Assembly (NCBI GenBank): GCA_022825505.1
Contig: JAJDWR010000027.1
Location: forward strand, 62,001 to 126,000
Source of the DNA: Gammaproteobacteria bacterium
GTDB lineage: Bacteria > Pseudomonadota > Gammaproteobacteria > Steroidobacterales > Rariloculaceae
Direction: 5' to 3'
DNA length: 64,000 bases
The stretch's first letter is position 1. The number at the start of each line of letters is the position of its first letter. This document shows positions 28,021 through 37,897 of this stretch, in pieces. The notes under the pieces are model-generated. The model was given only the letters and a program-made list of their open reading frames with translations, was not told where the DNA came from and searched no databases. A program made the position numbers and the translations under genes.

Positions 28021-28088
28021 GCCGGTACTTGAACAGGCCGGCCCCGGTGTCCTACTCTTTCCGGCACCCGGCAAAGGCGAAGCAGCGC

Positions 28089-29668
<1,580 letters not shown>

Positions 29669-29690
29669 CTACCTCGCGCGCCTGCGCGCC

Positions 29691-30635
29691 CTAACTGTTG
29701 AGGCTCCTCTCCAGCCGGTCCAGCGTCCGCATGGCCGGCAGCACCTGTGCGACGCTGGCGTTGGGTTCGCGCCCCTCCCTGATCGCCGCAATGAACTCGC
29801 GGTCCTGCAGCTCGATGCCGTCCATGGAGACATCGACGTTCGAGACATCGATGGGATTTTCCTTCCCGTCGAAGAGGTCGTCATAGCGGGCGATGTAGGT
29901 GCCATTGTCGCAGATATAGCGGAAGAACGTGCCCAGCGGCCCGTCGTTGTTGAACGACAGCGAGAGCGTGCAGATCGCGCCCGAGGGCACCTTCATGCCG
30001 ATGCTCATGTCCATGGCGATGCCCAGCTCCGGGTGCATCGGGCCCTGCAGCGCATGGACTTCGGAGGCTTCCTCGCCCGTCTGGTACTGGAACAGGTCCA
30101 CCGTGTGGCAGGCGTGGTGCCAGAGCAGGTGGTCGGTCCAGCTCCTTGGCTTGCCTTCGGCATTGATGTTCTTGCGCCGGAAGAAATACGTCTGCACGTC
30201 CATCTGCTGGATGGTGAGTTCGCCGGACTGGATTCGCTGGTGAATCCACTGGTGACTGGGATTGAACCTCCGGGTGTGCCCCGCCATCGCCACCAGCCCC
30301 GTCTCTTCCTGGGCCCTCACGAGCCGCTCGGAGTCGGCCAGCGAGTCGGCAATGGGGATCTCGATCTCCACGTGCTTGCCGGCACGCATACACTGCTCGC
30401 CCTGGTCCGCGTGCATCTGGGTGGGCGTGGTGAGTATCGCCGCTTCGACCCCCGGCTGCTCCAGTCCCTCGGCCAGGTCCGTGGTCCAGTGCGGGATGCC
30501 GTACTTCTTTGCCACCGCAGCAGTGGTATCGGGCGACCCGCCGGCGAGCGAGACGACTTCAACCCCATCGATACGGGCCAACCCCGCCAGGTGCTTCTGC
30601 CCGAAGGCGCCCTGACCAGCCAGACAAATCTTCAT
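29691..30635 (-). CDS. ligC: 4-carboxy-2-hydroxymuconate-6-semialdehyde dehydrogenase (Gfo/Idh/MocA family)
   Basis: NAD(P)-dependent dehydrogenase of 314 residues that would oxidise the LigAB product to 2-pyrone-4,6-dicarboxylate. It has the dinucleotide fold MKICLAGQGAFGQKHLAGLA, the Gfo/Idh EIPIADS segment and a WHHACHTVDLFQYQTG stretch typical of LigC. I chose the ATG at 30635, with AAGGAG 8 bases upstream, over an upstream in-frame codon. It heads the ligC-ligA-ligB operon. The later steps (LigI, LigU, LigJ, LigK) are not in the window. Confidence 0.92.
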   Translation of the reverse strand: MKICLAGQGAFGQKHLAGLARIDGVEVVSLAGGSPDTTAAVAKKYGIPHWTTDLAEGLEQPGVEAAILTTPTQMHADQGEQCMRAGKHVEIEIPIADSLADSERLVRAQEETGLVAMAGHTRRFNPSHQWIHQRIQSGELTIQQMDVQTYFFRRKNINAEGKPRSWTDHLLWHHACHTVDLFQYQTGEEASEVHALQGPMHPELGIAMDMSIGMKVPSGAICTLSLSFNNDGPLGTFFRYICDNGTYIARYDDLFDGKENPIDVSNVDVSMDGIELQDREFIAAIREGREPNASVAQVLPAMRTLDRLERSLNS

Positions 30636-30801
30636 TCGAGATACTCCTTGTTCCACCGGGCCGCGCGTCAGCAAAAAACCCGCGTCGCGAGCTGGCGAGC
30701 TTCATGCCGCCGCGACCGCCACAATCCGTGAACCGCGTATTAGAAACGTCTCGGTGTGCGTGCGCAAGTCCCGCGGTTGCCCTATACTCCTGCGGCTCAA
30801 C

Positions 30802-30878
30802 GCGCCCGTAGTTCAGCTGGATAGAACGCCGGCCTACGAAGCCGGAAGTCGGGAGTTCGAATCTCTCCGGGCGCGCCA
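30802..30878 (+). tRNA. tRNA-Arg (anticodon ACG)
   Basis: A 77-base cloverleaf with acceptor GCGCCCG/CGGGCGC, D-arm AGTTCAGCTGGATAGA, anticodon stem CCGGC/GCCGG around loop CTACGAA (anticodon ACG), T-arm GGGAGTTCGAATCTCTC and an encoded CCA end. A TATACT box lies at 30783-30788. The next gene on its right is a probable accessory ATPase. Confidence 0.97.
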
Positions 30879-30894
30879 GTCTGCCTGGGTCCGT

Positions 30895-32046
30895 TCAGGC
30901 AAACAGCGTACCGGGTTCGGCCAGCGCCGCAAGCGGCACGACCTCCACTGGATCGCCGAGCGGGTAACGTTTGGCGCCGGGGTAGACGATGGCGACCCGT
31001 TCCAGTCCCAGATCGTCCAGAGCGATGCGGATCGATGGTGTGAGCCTCGGCGCGTCGGCGCGCTTGCATTCCACGCCGAACAGGCGATCGCCGCGGCGCA
31101 GCAGGAGATCGATTTCGGCGCCCTGGTGAGTGGCCCAGAACCAGGCATCGTCGCACGGTTCGGCGGCCAGAGCCTGCTCGATCGCGAATCCCTCCCACGA
31201 CGCTCCGAGCTTGGGATGGGACAGGAGCGCCTTCTCTGTCTCCAGCCCGTAGAGCCGGTGCAACAGGCCGCTGTCGCGCACGTAGACCTTCGGCGATTTG
31301 ACCTGCCGTTTGCCGAGATTGGCGTGCCATGGTTGGAGTTGGCGCAGCACGAGCGCATCGGTGAGGAGATCCAGGTAGCGCCGCGTCGTGGACGGGCTCA
31401 CCCCTAGCGCCTGCGCGGGTTGCGCCGAGTTCCAGGTCTGGCCGTGATAGTGCGCGACCATTGTCCAGAATCGGAGCAGCGCCGTGGCCGGCACGCGCAC
31501 GCCCCACTGGGGGAAGTCGCGCTCGAGCAGCGTCTGGATGAATTGCTTGCGCCAGGCTATGCTGTCGCGTTCGCCGTCCGCGAGAAAGGCCCGCGGGAAA
31601 CCTCCCCGGCGCCAAAGCACCTCGATGGCGTCGGGGCCAAGCTCCGCGAGCGTGAAGCCGCCGATTTCTATCCGCTCGATGCGTCCCGCCAGGGTCTCCG
31701 AGCTCTGCCGGAGAAGTTCTCCCGACGCGCTGCCGAGTATGAGGAATCGCGCCGGTCGGGTTCGGCGATCCGCGAGCACGCGCAGGACGGGAAAGAGGTC
31801 GGGCCGGCGCTGAATTTCGTCAATGACCACCAGACCGTTGAGAGGTTCCAGCGCCGTCCTTGGCTCCTCAAGCCGCGCGAGGTCGGCCGGGTCCTCCAGA
31901 TCGAAGTAGTTCGGCGAATCCTCGCGCAGCAGTTCGCGCGCCAGCGTGGTCTTGCCGGACTGGCGCGGACCGGTCAGCACCGTCACCGGGTTGCGGGCGA
32001 GGGCGGTGCGAATCCGTTCCAGAAGGGTGTTGCGAGGTACGTGCAT
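30895..32046 (-). CDS. AAA ATPase with DUF4143 C-terminal domain
   Basis: ATPase of 383 residues in the AAA_14/DUF4143 group. The Walker A motif is TGPRQSGKTTLA near residue 25, Walker B is VVIDEIQRRPDLF, and GSASGELLRQSSETLAGR is the arginine/sensor region. The C-terminal part ends in a nuclease-like stretch (GAEIDLLLRRGDRLFGVECK) of the family. Biological role is unknown; members scatter among genomes as mobile, accessory genes. Here it lies between tRNA-Arg and a toxin-antitoxin pair. A perfect inverted repeat sits just upstream of its ATG, possibly an operator. Confidence 0.9.
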   Translation of the reverse strand: MHVPRNTLLERIRTALARNPVTVLTGPRQSGKTTLARELLREDSPNYFDLEDPADLARLEEPRTALEPLNGLVVIDEIQRRPDLFPVLRVLADRRTRPARFLILGSASGELLRQSSETLAGRIERIEIGGFTLAELGPDAIEVLWRRGGFPRAFLADGERDSIAWRKQFIQTLLERDFPQWGVRVPATALLRFWTMVAHYHGQTWNSAQPAQALGVSPSTTRRYLDLLTDALVLRQLQPWHANLGKRQVKSPKVYVRDSGLLHRLYGLETEKALLSHPKLGASWEGFAIEQALAAEPCDDAWFWATHQGAEIDLLLRRGDRLFGVECKRADAPRLTPSIRIALDDLGLERVAIVYPGAKRYPLGDPVEVVPLAALAEPGTLFA

Positions 32047-32058
32047 GGCGGCATACTA

Positions 32059-32095
32059 CCATGAAAAACAAACATGCAATGATCGTTTTTCATGG
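32059..32095. repeat. 11-bp perfect inverted repeat upstream of the DUF4143 ATPase
   Basis: CCATGAAAAAC at 32059-32069 and GTTTTTCATGG at 32085-32095 are exact inverted copies 15 bases apart, 13 bases upstream of the gene's start. Position and symmetry suggest a regulatory site. The 172 bases from 32096 to 32267 show no convincing gene. Confidence 0.6.
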
Positions 32096-32267
32096 AAGAA
32101 GGTATTGACGACTTACCAGCGACGGCGCGGCGGCAAGCTCGGAGGGGCCGCTCTCGACCCCATACTCAACCAAGCCGCTGGCCAGCGTTTCCACAACCGT
32201 TCGCCCAATGGGATTTATAGGCAATGCTGTGATGGTAAACCGCCGGTACCTACGTGGCGCATAGGAC

Positions 32268-32639
32268 CTACACCAAGTCGCAGCCGTAGGCAGCAAAGCG
32301 ATGATCGCTGCTCATCAATTTGGTGTTTTGCGCCATGCTCTGCACGATAAGCATCCGGTCGAACGGATCGCGATGGTGAAATGGGAGATCCTTCAGAAGG
32401 ACTGCATCCGCCGCAGAGAAATTCAATGGCTCAAATCCCAACTCTTCGGCGCAGGCGATCACGTCGTGGTCGAAGCGCAACTTGTTCAGCGATGCCTTGA
32501 TCATGATCTCCGCAATCGAGACGGAACTCAGATAAATGATGTTGGCGCGGCTCTCAAGTTCGTTTATTTGCGTCGTCGACAGGCGTTCGGGCATGGCAAC
32601 TGCCCATATGAACACATGGGTATCGACTAGGATTCGCAA
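32268..32639 (-). CDS. PIN-domain toxin, VapC-like
   Basis: Ribonuclease toxin of 123 residues. The PIN fold starts MRILVDTHVFIWAV with the first catalytic aspartate, SSVSIAEIMIK carries the conserved glutamate, and HHRDPFDRMLIVQSMAQN carries the later aspartates. The final SSDHRFAAYGCDLV is also typical. It overlaps the antitoxin gene by 13 bases. Targets (tRNA, rRNA) cannot be told from sequence. Confidence 0.9.
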   Translation of the reverse strand: MRILVDTHVFIWAVAMPERLSTTQINELESRANIIYLSSVSIAEIMIKASLNKLRFDHDVIACAEELGFEPLNFSAADAVLLKDLPFHHRDPFDRMLIVQSMAQNTKLMSSDHRFAAYGCDLV

Positions 32640-32872
32640 GCATCTTCCCCGTAGAACATGCCCTCGATTTCCACGTCTTCGCCAAACAAGGCTTCATCGA
32701 GAACGTCGACCTGCCCCCTGAGGAATCCCAGCTCTCGCTTGCCTTCCGGCTTGTGAGGCACCAGGTCAGCGATGGGCAGATTGTGCTTGGCGATGACCAC
32801 CTTCTCGCCGTGGTACACGCGATCGATCAGCTTTGAGAGCTGCGCTTTTGCCTCTGAGATGTTGACGATCAT
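32627..32872 (-). CDS. Phd/YefM-family antitoxin, VapB-like
   Basis: Antitoxin of 81 residues. The N-terminal DNA-binding part (MIVNISEAKAQLSKLIDRVY, HGEKVVIAKHNLPIADLVPH) is the Phd/YefM fold; the acidic C-terminus would wrap the toxin. It comes first and overlaps the PIN toxin, the usual order. A repeat cluster upstream looks like its own operator, so autoregulation is likely. Confidence 0.9.
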   Translation of the reverse strand: MIVNISEAKAQLSKLIDRVYHGEKVVIAKHNLPIADLVPHKPEGKRELGFLRGQVDVLDEALFGEDVEIEGMFYGEDACES

Positions 32873-32901
32873 TTGTGGACCCCAATGGAATGAGACTATC
32901 T

Positions 32902-32924
32902 GACCATAGTTGGTCTAGTTGGTC
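32902..32924 (-). promoter_or_regulatory. candidate antitoxin operator
   Basis: GACCA-TAGT-TGGTC is an inverted repeat at 32902-32915, and TAGTTGGTC is repeated head to tail at 32907-32915 and 32916-32924. It begins 30 bases upstream of the antitoxin start, where toxin-antitoxin complexes bind to repress their own operon. Confidence 0.55.
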
Positions 32925-32951
32925 AAATTTCTTGCCAAAGTCCCTGGTCAG

Positions 32952-33875
32952 CTAGTTCAGCCGCTGGTCCGCGTGCTCGCGCAGGTAGCGCTCCACGAAG
33001 TCCTTGTAATGGGCCATTGCCTGCCGGGTGAGGTTGCCGCCGCCCTCGGGAAACTCCACGGCGCTGCCGTGGCGCAGCGTCAGGCTGCGAACCGGCATCA
33101 CTTCCCGCGTGGCGCTGGTGATAAAGCTCTCCGTAGCGCGCGCAGCTTCTTCGAGCGGGATGTCCCGTGTGACGATCGGCAGATCATGAGCCGAACAGGC
33201 TTCCTGGAGCGCGACCCGCGTCAGTCCCCGCAGGTGTCCTGCGTTCTCCGACGGGGTGACCAGTTCGCCGTCGATCACGAAGAAGACGTTGCTGTTGGAC
33301 GATTCCGTGACGAGGCCCGCGTCATTCAGCATGACGCAGTCGTCGGCGCCCAGCTCGCGGGCCTCGATCACCCCCAGCACGTTGTTCAGGTAGTTGCCGC
33401 CCTTGATGTTGGGATTGAGCGCATTGATCGGGTTGCGCCGCGTTCGGGAAATGGCCAGACGAACCCCCTCGCTGTAAAAATCGTCCCGCCAATGGGCCAG
33501 TTCCTTCACCACAATCACATAGCGCGTCGGCAACTCCGGGGCCGGGTAAAGGTCCACCGGTCCCTCCCCACGCGTGACGCAATAGCGCACATACACGTCC
33601 TCCCCGGCTTCCCCCGCACCTGACGCCCGGAACGTCCTGCGAATCTCCTCCATCATCTCCCGCTTGCCCGGATGCAGCCGCAGGTGAATCAGCCGCGCGG
33701 AATTCTCGAACCGCTCCCAGTGCTCATCGAAGAACAGCGGAATCCCCCCATAAGTCCGAAACACCTCGTAAACCGAGTCCCCATACAAGAACCCCCGATC
33801 CATCACCGGAATCCGCGCCTCACCGACCGGCGTGATCACCCCGTCGACATTCGCCATGTTCCGAATCTTCTTCAC
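32952..33875 (-). CDS. class IV aminotransferase, probable D-amino acid aminotransferase
   Basis: PLP fold-type IV enzyme, 307 residues, of the branched-chain/D-alanine aminotransferase group. Key segments: PVMDRGFLYGDSVYEVFRTY, the PLP lysine in NPNIKGGNYLNNVL, and TESSNSNVFFV. Position between lipB and the right-hand cell-wall genes matches the D-alanine aminotransferase often seen in dacA-dat-lipB clusters, where it would make D-glutamate or D-alanine; branched-chain activity is the alternative. GTG at 33875 is preferred as the start because it overlaps the lipB stop (GTGA) and has AAGGGGAGAG ahead; ATG at 33857 is possible. Confidence 0.85.
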   Translation of the reverse strand: MKKIRNMANVDGVITPVGEARIPVMDRGFLYGDSVYEVFRTYGGIPLFFDEHWERFENSARLIHLRLHPGKREMMEEIRRTFRASGAGEAGEDVYVRYCVTRGEGPVDLYPAPELPTRYVIVVKELAHWRDDFYSEGVRLAISRTRRNPINALNPNIKGGNYLNNVLGVIEARELGADDCVMLNDAGLVTESSNSNVFFVIDGELVTPSENAGHLRGLTRVALQEACSAHDLPIVTRDIPLEEAARATESFITSATREVMPVRSLTLRHGSAVEFPEGGGNLTRQAMAHYKDFVERYLREHADQRLN

Positions 33876-34546
33876 GATGCTCTCCCCTTTAGCTGGATCC
33901 TGAGATTTCGTTCAAGATCGTTCCGCACCCGTCCCATATCGTCAACGCTGCACAGTGATCGCAGATCCGTCACCGGCAACGCCTCGAACCCGCAAGGATT
34001 GATCCGCGAAAACGGCTCGAGGTCCATGTCCACGTTCAGCGCGATACCATGGTACGAACACTGCCGGCTGATCTTCAGTCCCAACGCCGCCAGCTTGCAC
34101 CCCTCCACGTAAACTCCAGGCGCATCGCGCCGCCCCCGCGCTTCGATGCCGTAACCCGCCGCCGTATCGACCACCGCCCGCTCCAGCGCCTCCACCAGCC
34201 CCCGTATGCCCAGCTTCAGGCGCCCCAGGTCCAGCAGCGTATAGGCCACCAGTTGGCCCGGGCCGTGGTAGGTGACCTGTCCCCCCCGGTCGATCTTCAG
34301 GACAGGAATGTCTCCGGCGTCGAGCACATGTGCCGCGTTGCCGTTGAGACCGAGCGTAAAGATCGGGGGATGCTCGACGAACCAGACTTCGTCCCGGGAT
34401 TCCCGGCCGCGCCCGGCGGTGAAGCGCTTCATGTCCTCCCAGACCGCCGGGAGCGGGCGCCGGCCCAGGACGCGCGCGACCGGACCATCATCCGCAGCCG
34501 AAGCAGTCCTCGCGCGCGCCAGACTGCCTGCCGCCGGCGCGATCAT
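33872..34546 (-). CDS. lipB: octanoyl-ACP:protein N-octanoyltransferase
   Basis: Transfers octanoate from acyl carrier protein to lipoyl domains, the first step of lipoate synthesis; 224 residues. The catalytic lysine (K151 in GCKLAALGLKI) and cysteine (C185 in RINPCGFEAL) are both present, as is RGGQVTYHGPGQLVAY. The ATG at 34546 overlaps the dacA stop by four bases (ATGA). The residues before VWEDM are unusually alanine-rich. lipA, usually next, is not here. Confidence 0.94.
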   Translation of the reverse strand: MIAPAAGSLARARTASAADDGPVARVLGRRPLPAVWEDMKRFTAGRGRESRDEVWFVEHPPIFTLGLNGNAAHVLDAGDIPVLKIDRGGQVTYHGPGQLVAYTLLDLGRLKLGIRGLVEALERAVVDTAAGYGIEARGRRDAPGVYVEGCKLAALGLKISRQCSYHGIALNVDMDLEPFSRINPCGFEALPVTDLRSLCSVDDMGRVRNDLERNLRIQLKGRAS

Positions 34547-35679
34547 TGAAACCAGAGGCTGATCCCGTCCTTGATTCGTTGCCAGAGTCCCGCTTCGGCC
34601 ACATCCGCCAGCGCCACCAGCGGCAGTTCGACCAGGTCTTCGTCGTTCATTGAAATCGTGACCGATCCCAGCAGCGTGCCGGCTTCGATGGGCGCCGTCA
34701 GATCCTCTTCCACGGTCGTATCCGACACGAGGGAGTCGTAGCGTCCCTTGGGAATCGTCAGGTGATAGTCCTCCGCAACGCCCAGGGATACCGACTCGGT
34801 TTCCCCCTTCCACACGCGCGCCGTGGTGACCTCGTCGCCCTCGGAGTACAACCTGTAGGTCTCGAAGAACCGGAAACCGTAGTTCAGCAGCGCCTGACTG
34901 TCGTTGGCCCTTGCCTCGGCGCTGTGGGAACCCATGACCACGGACACCAGCCGCATTCCAGAGCGCTCCGCCGACGTCACCAGGCAGTAGCCGGCCGCCT
35001 CGGTGTAGCCGGTTTTCAGCCCGTCCACCGACTCATCCCGCCACAGCAGCGTGTTGCGGTTGAACTGTTCGATGTCGTTGTAGGTGAATTCCCGCTGGGA
35101 ATACCAGGCGTAGTACTCGGGGAACTCGGCAATGATGGCCCGGGCCACCGCCGCGGCGTCGCGGGCCGTCATGTAATGGTCCGGATCGGGCAGGCCGGTG
35201 CTGTTGCGGAACGAACTGTTTTCCATGCCCAGTTGTTCCGCATAGAAGTTCATGAGATCCGCAAACGAGCCCTCGGATCCGGCGACATGCTCCGCCAGGG
35301 CCACGCTCGCATCGTTGCCCGACTGCACGATCATCCCTTGCAGCAGGTCTTCCACGGAAACGTCGCTGCCCACGTCGACAAATGTTCTCGATCCTTCCGT
35401 ACCCCAGGCCCTTTCGCTGATTCGGGCCTCGTCGTCCAGGCCGATCAACCCATCCTCAAGCGCCTTGAAGACCGCATACGCCGTCATCAGCTTGGTGAGG
35501 CTGGCCGGTTCGAGGATTTCGTCCGGATTGCTGTCGGCGATGATGTCGCCGGTGGCATGATCGATGAGGATATAGCCCTTCACGCCCAGTTGCGGCGGCG
35601 CGGGAATGGGTACTTCCTGGCCGTGGAGTGCGGGAACGATTGCAAGGGCTGAGGCGGTCAGTATCCAGGTACGGAGCAT
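34543..35679 (-). CDS. dacA: D-alanyl-D-alanine carboxypeptidase (PBP5/6 type)
   Basis: Periplasmic enzyme that trims the terminal D-Ala from peptidoglycan stem peptides; 378 residues. A signal peptide spans about residues 1-20. The three penicillin-binding motifs are ordered correctly: SLTK (60-63), SGN (120-122) and KTG (222-224). The C-terminal amphipathic helix (LWQRIKDGISLWFQ) would anchor it to the membrane. I chose the ATG at 35679, with AGGAG well placed, over an upstream frame. It overlaps lipB and follows mltB by 44 bases. Confidence 0.95.
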   Translation of the reverse strand: MLRTWILTASALAIVPALHGQEVPIPAPPQLGVKGYILIDHATGDIIADSNPDEILEPASLTKLMTAYAVFKALEDGLIGLDDEARISERAWGTEGSRTFVDVGSDVSVEDLLQGMIVQSGNDASVALAEHVAGSEGSFADLMNFYAEQLGMENSSFRNSTGLPDPDHYMTARDAAAVARAIIAEFPEYYAWYSQREFTYNDIEQFNRNTLLWRDESVDGLKTGYTEAAGYCLVTSAERSGMRLVSVVMGSHSAEARANDSQALLNYGFRFFETYRLYSEGDEVTTARVWKGETESVSLGVAEDYHLTIPKGRYDSLVSDTTVEEDLTAPIEAGTLLGSVTISMNDEDLVELPLVALADVAEAGLWQRIKDGISLWFQ

Positions 35680-35723
35680 GGGGTTTCTCCTGACGGGCAA
35701 CCGGGTTGAAATTGTACCGCGAT

Positions 35724-36764
35724 TCATGCTCCTTCGTTGGGCGCGCCGTCGAGTTGAAGGCCCTCGACGCCGGCGAGTATGGCGCGTCCCAGTTGATGCA
35801 CGGCCAGGGCATACATGACGCTGCGGTTGTAGCGGGTAATCACCCGGAAATTGTGAAACCCGACCCAGTATTCCTGGCCGTCATCGCCTTCCAGCGACAG
35901 CAGGGTGACGGGCGTTTCGGCGGGCAGGTCCGAGGCAATCTCGTAGCCGGCCTCGCGAACCGAAGCCAGGGAGTCGTTCAGGTCCATGCTGTTGTCCGAT
36001 TCGCCGGCGGAGCGCCCGTCGCCCGGCACGGCGCGCTCCACCACCGTTTCGCCCGCCCGCCAGCCGTGGGCACTGAAGTAGTTCGCGACACTGGCGAGCA
36101 CGTCCTCCCAGTCTTCCCAGAGGTCGCGCGTGCCGTCGCCGTTGCCGTCCACGGCGTAGGCGCGGAAACTGGACGAGATGAACTGACCGGCGCCCATGGC
36201 GCCTGCGTAGGAGCCCAGCAGCGCCTCGGGATCCATGCCTTCCTCCCGGACCAGCAGGAAGAAGGCCTCCAGTTCGGAGGTGAAGAACGCGGACCGCGGC
36301 GGATAGGCGAAGGCCAGCGTCGCCAGCGCGTCGATGACGCGGTAGCTTCCCATCCGTGTGCCGTAGTTGGTTTCCACGCCCAGGATGGCCACCAGCACCT
36401 CGGGAGCGACGCCGAACGACTCGCTGGTGCTGGCGATTTGCTCGGCGTGATCCTGCCAGAACGCCACTCCGCCGTCGATGCGGGTGTCGGTCAGAAAGAT
36501 GTCGCGGTATTCGTGCCAGGCCAGGACCCGTTCGGCGGGCCTGGATATGGCTTCGAGGATGCTCTGTTCGATCTCCGCCTGTTCCAGGATTGCGCCCAGT
36601 TCGGCGGCATCGAAGCCATGCTCCTCTACCATCCGTTCGACAAAGGCGCTTCGCGCCCTGTCCACCTCAGCCGGATCGAAGTCAATGGCCCAGGCGGCAT
36701 TCGCCGTCATCGATAACCCGATAAGAAAAAGCCCGACGGGTACGGGCTGCAAACGAGCGTTCAC
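35724..36764 (-). CDS. mltB: lytic murein transglycosylase B
   Basis: Cleaves glycan strands forming 1,6-anhydromuramyl ends; 346 residues. The start codon is GTG at 36764, overlapping the rodA stop (GTGA). A signal segment (VGLFLIGLSMTANAAWA) comes first. The catalytic glutamate is E131 in LGVETNYGTRMG, and YAGAMGAGQFISSSFRAYAV and NYFSAHGW are family motifs. There is no lipobox cysteine, so it appears soluble in the periplasm rather than a lipoprotein as in E. coli. Confidence 0.93.
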   Translation of the reverse strand: MNARLQPVPVGLFLIGLSMTANAAWAIDFDPAEVDRARSAFVERMVEEHGFDAAELGAILEQAEIEQSILEAISRPAERVLAWHEYRDIFLTDTRIDGGVAFWQDHAEQIASTSESFGVAPEVLVAILGVETNYGTRMGSYRVIDALATLAFAYPPRSAFFTSELEAFFLLVREEGMDPEALLGSYAGAMGAGQFISSSFRAYAVDGNGDGTRDLWEDWEDVLASVANYFSAHGWRAGETVVERAVPGDGRSAGESDNSMDLNDSLASVREAGYEIASDLPAETPVTLLSLEGDDGQEYWVGFHNFRVITRYNRSVMYALAVHQLGRAILAGVEGLQLDGAPNEGA

Positions 36765-37897
36765 GTTACCAATAGTCTCCGGTTGCCATGTATCGCCGTG
36801 AGGATGCCGAGTCCCGCCATCAGCGTCACCATGGAGGTGCCGCCGAGGCTGATCAGCGGCAGCGGCACGCCTACCACCGGCAGCAGGCCGCAGACCATGC
36901 CGGCATTCACGAAGACGTGCAGGAAGAAGGTCAGGCTCAGCCCGCCTGCCAGCAGGCGGCCGAAGTTGTCCTGGGCCTGGGCGGCGATGTACAGCCCGCG
37001 CCCGACCACCACGAGATACAGACCCAGCAGGAACAGCAGGCCGAGCAGGCCGAACTCTTCGCCCATGACGGCGAAGATGAAGTCCGTGGAGCGTTCGGGA
37101 AGGAATTCCAGGTGCGACTGCGTACCGTTCAGCCAGCCCCTGCCGAACAGGCCGCCGGAGCCCAGCGCGATCTTCGACTGGATGATGTTGTAACCGGCCC
37201 CCAGCGGGTCCGACTCGGGATTGAGAAACGTCAGCACCCGGGCGCGCTGATAGTCCAGCATGGTATTCCACAATATCGGGACCATGCCCAGCGCGAGCAC
37301 GCCGCAAGCTGCGATGATGCGCAGGCTGACACCGGCCAGGAGTACCGTCAGCGCGCCCGCAGCGAACACCAGCGCAGCCGTGCCGAGATCGGGCTGACGG
37401 AGAATCAGCAGCGTGGGGACCGCGATGATGCACGCGAGAACGCCCAGGTTCAGCAGGGTTGGCGGCAGCGCCCGGTCGTGCATGTACCACGCGATCATCA
37501 ACGGTACCGAGAGCTTCAACAACTCCGACGGCTGGAAGCGGATAACGCCCCAGTCCAGCCAGCGTTGCGCGCCGTTGCCTACCGCGCCGTCAACCAGCAC
37601 CCAGAGCAACAAACCGACGGAGGCCAGGAAAATCCATGGCGTCCACATCCGCAACGTCGACGGGGCAACCTGCGCGGCCACCACGAAGGCCAGCAGGCCG
37701 ACGGACAATCGTACTCCCTGCCGGAGCAGCAACGGCATGTTCTGGTCCGCCGCGCTGTACAGGATCACCAGTCCGAGGGCGCACACGGCGAGACTGCTGA
37801 TCGCCAGCGGCAGGTCCATCATGAAACTGCGCCCCTGGAACGGATTCCGGATGGCGGCCTGCGACGAGCCGGCGTCGAGGAAGAGTCGTCTAGCCAT
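36761..37897 (-). CDS. rodA: peptidoglycan glycosyltransferase RodA (SEDS family)
   Basis: Polytopic inner-membrane glycosyltransferase that polymerises lipid II with PBP2 during elongation; 378 residues and about ten hydrophobic segments. The central SEDS features are present: QPDLGTAALVF, GAGYNIIQSKIALGSGGLFG, ERSTDFIFAVMGEEFG and VVGVPLPLISLGGTS. Its ATG at 37897 lies inside the end of mrdA (8-base overlap), and its stop overlaps mltB. Confidence 0.95.
   Translation of the reverse strand: MARRLFLDAGSSQAAIRNPFQGRSFMMDLPLAISSLAVCALGLVILYSAADQNMPLLLRQGVRLSVGLLAFVVAAQVAPSTLRMWTPWIFLASVGLLLWVLVDGAVGNGAQRWLDWGVIRFQPSELLKLSVPLMIAWYMHDRALPPTLLNLGVLACIIAVPTLLILRQPDLGTAALVFAAGALTVLLAGVSLRIIAACGVLALGMVPILWNTMLDYQRARVLTFLNPESDPLGAGYNIIQSKIALGSGGLFGRGWLNGTQSHLEFLPERSTDFIFAVMGEEFGLLGLLFLLGLYLVVVGRGLYIAAQAQDNFGRLLAGGLSLTFFLHVFVNAGMVCGLLPVVGVPLPLISLGGTSMVTLMAGLGILTAIHGNRRLLVT

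Noticed and set aside
32096-32267. Short minus-strand frame (32090-32296) between the ATPase and the PIN toxin
   Set aside because: No ribosome site, no recognisable family and it overlaps the end of the toxin gene; I cannot support it as a gene.
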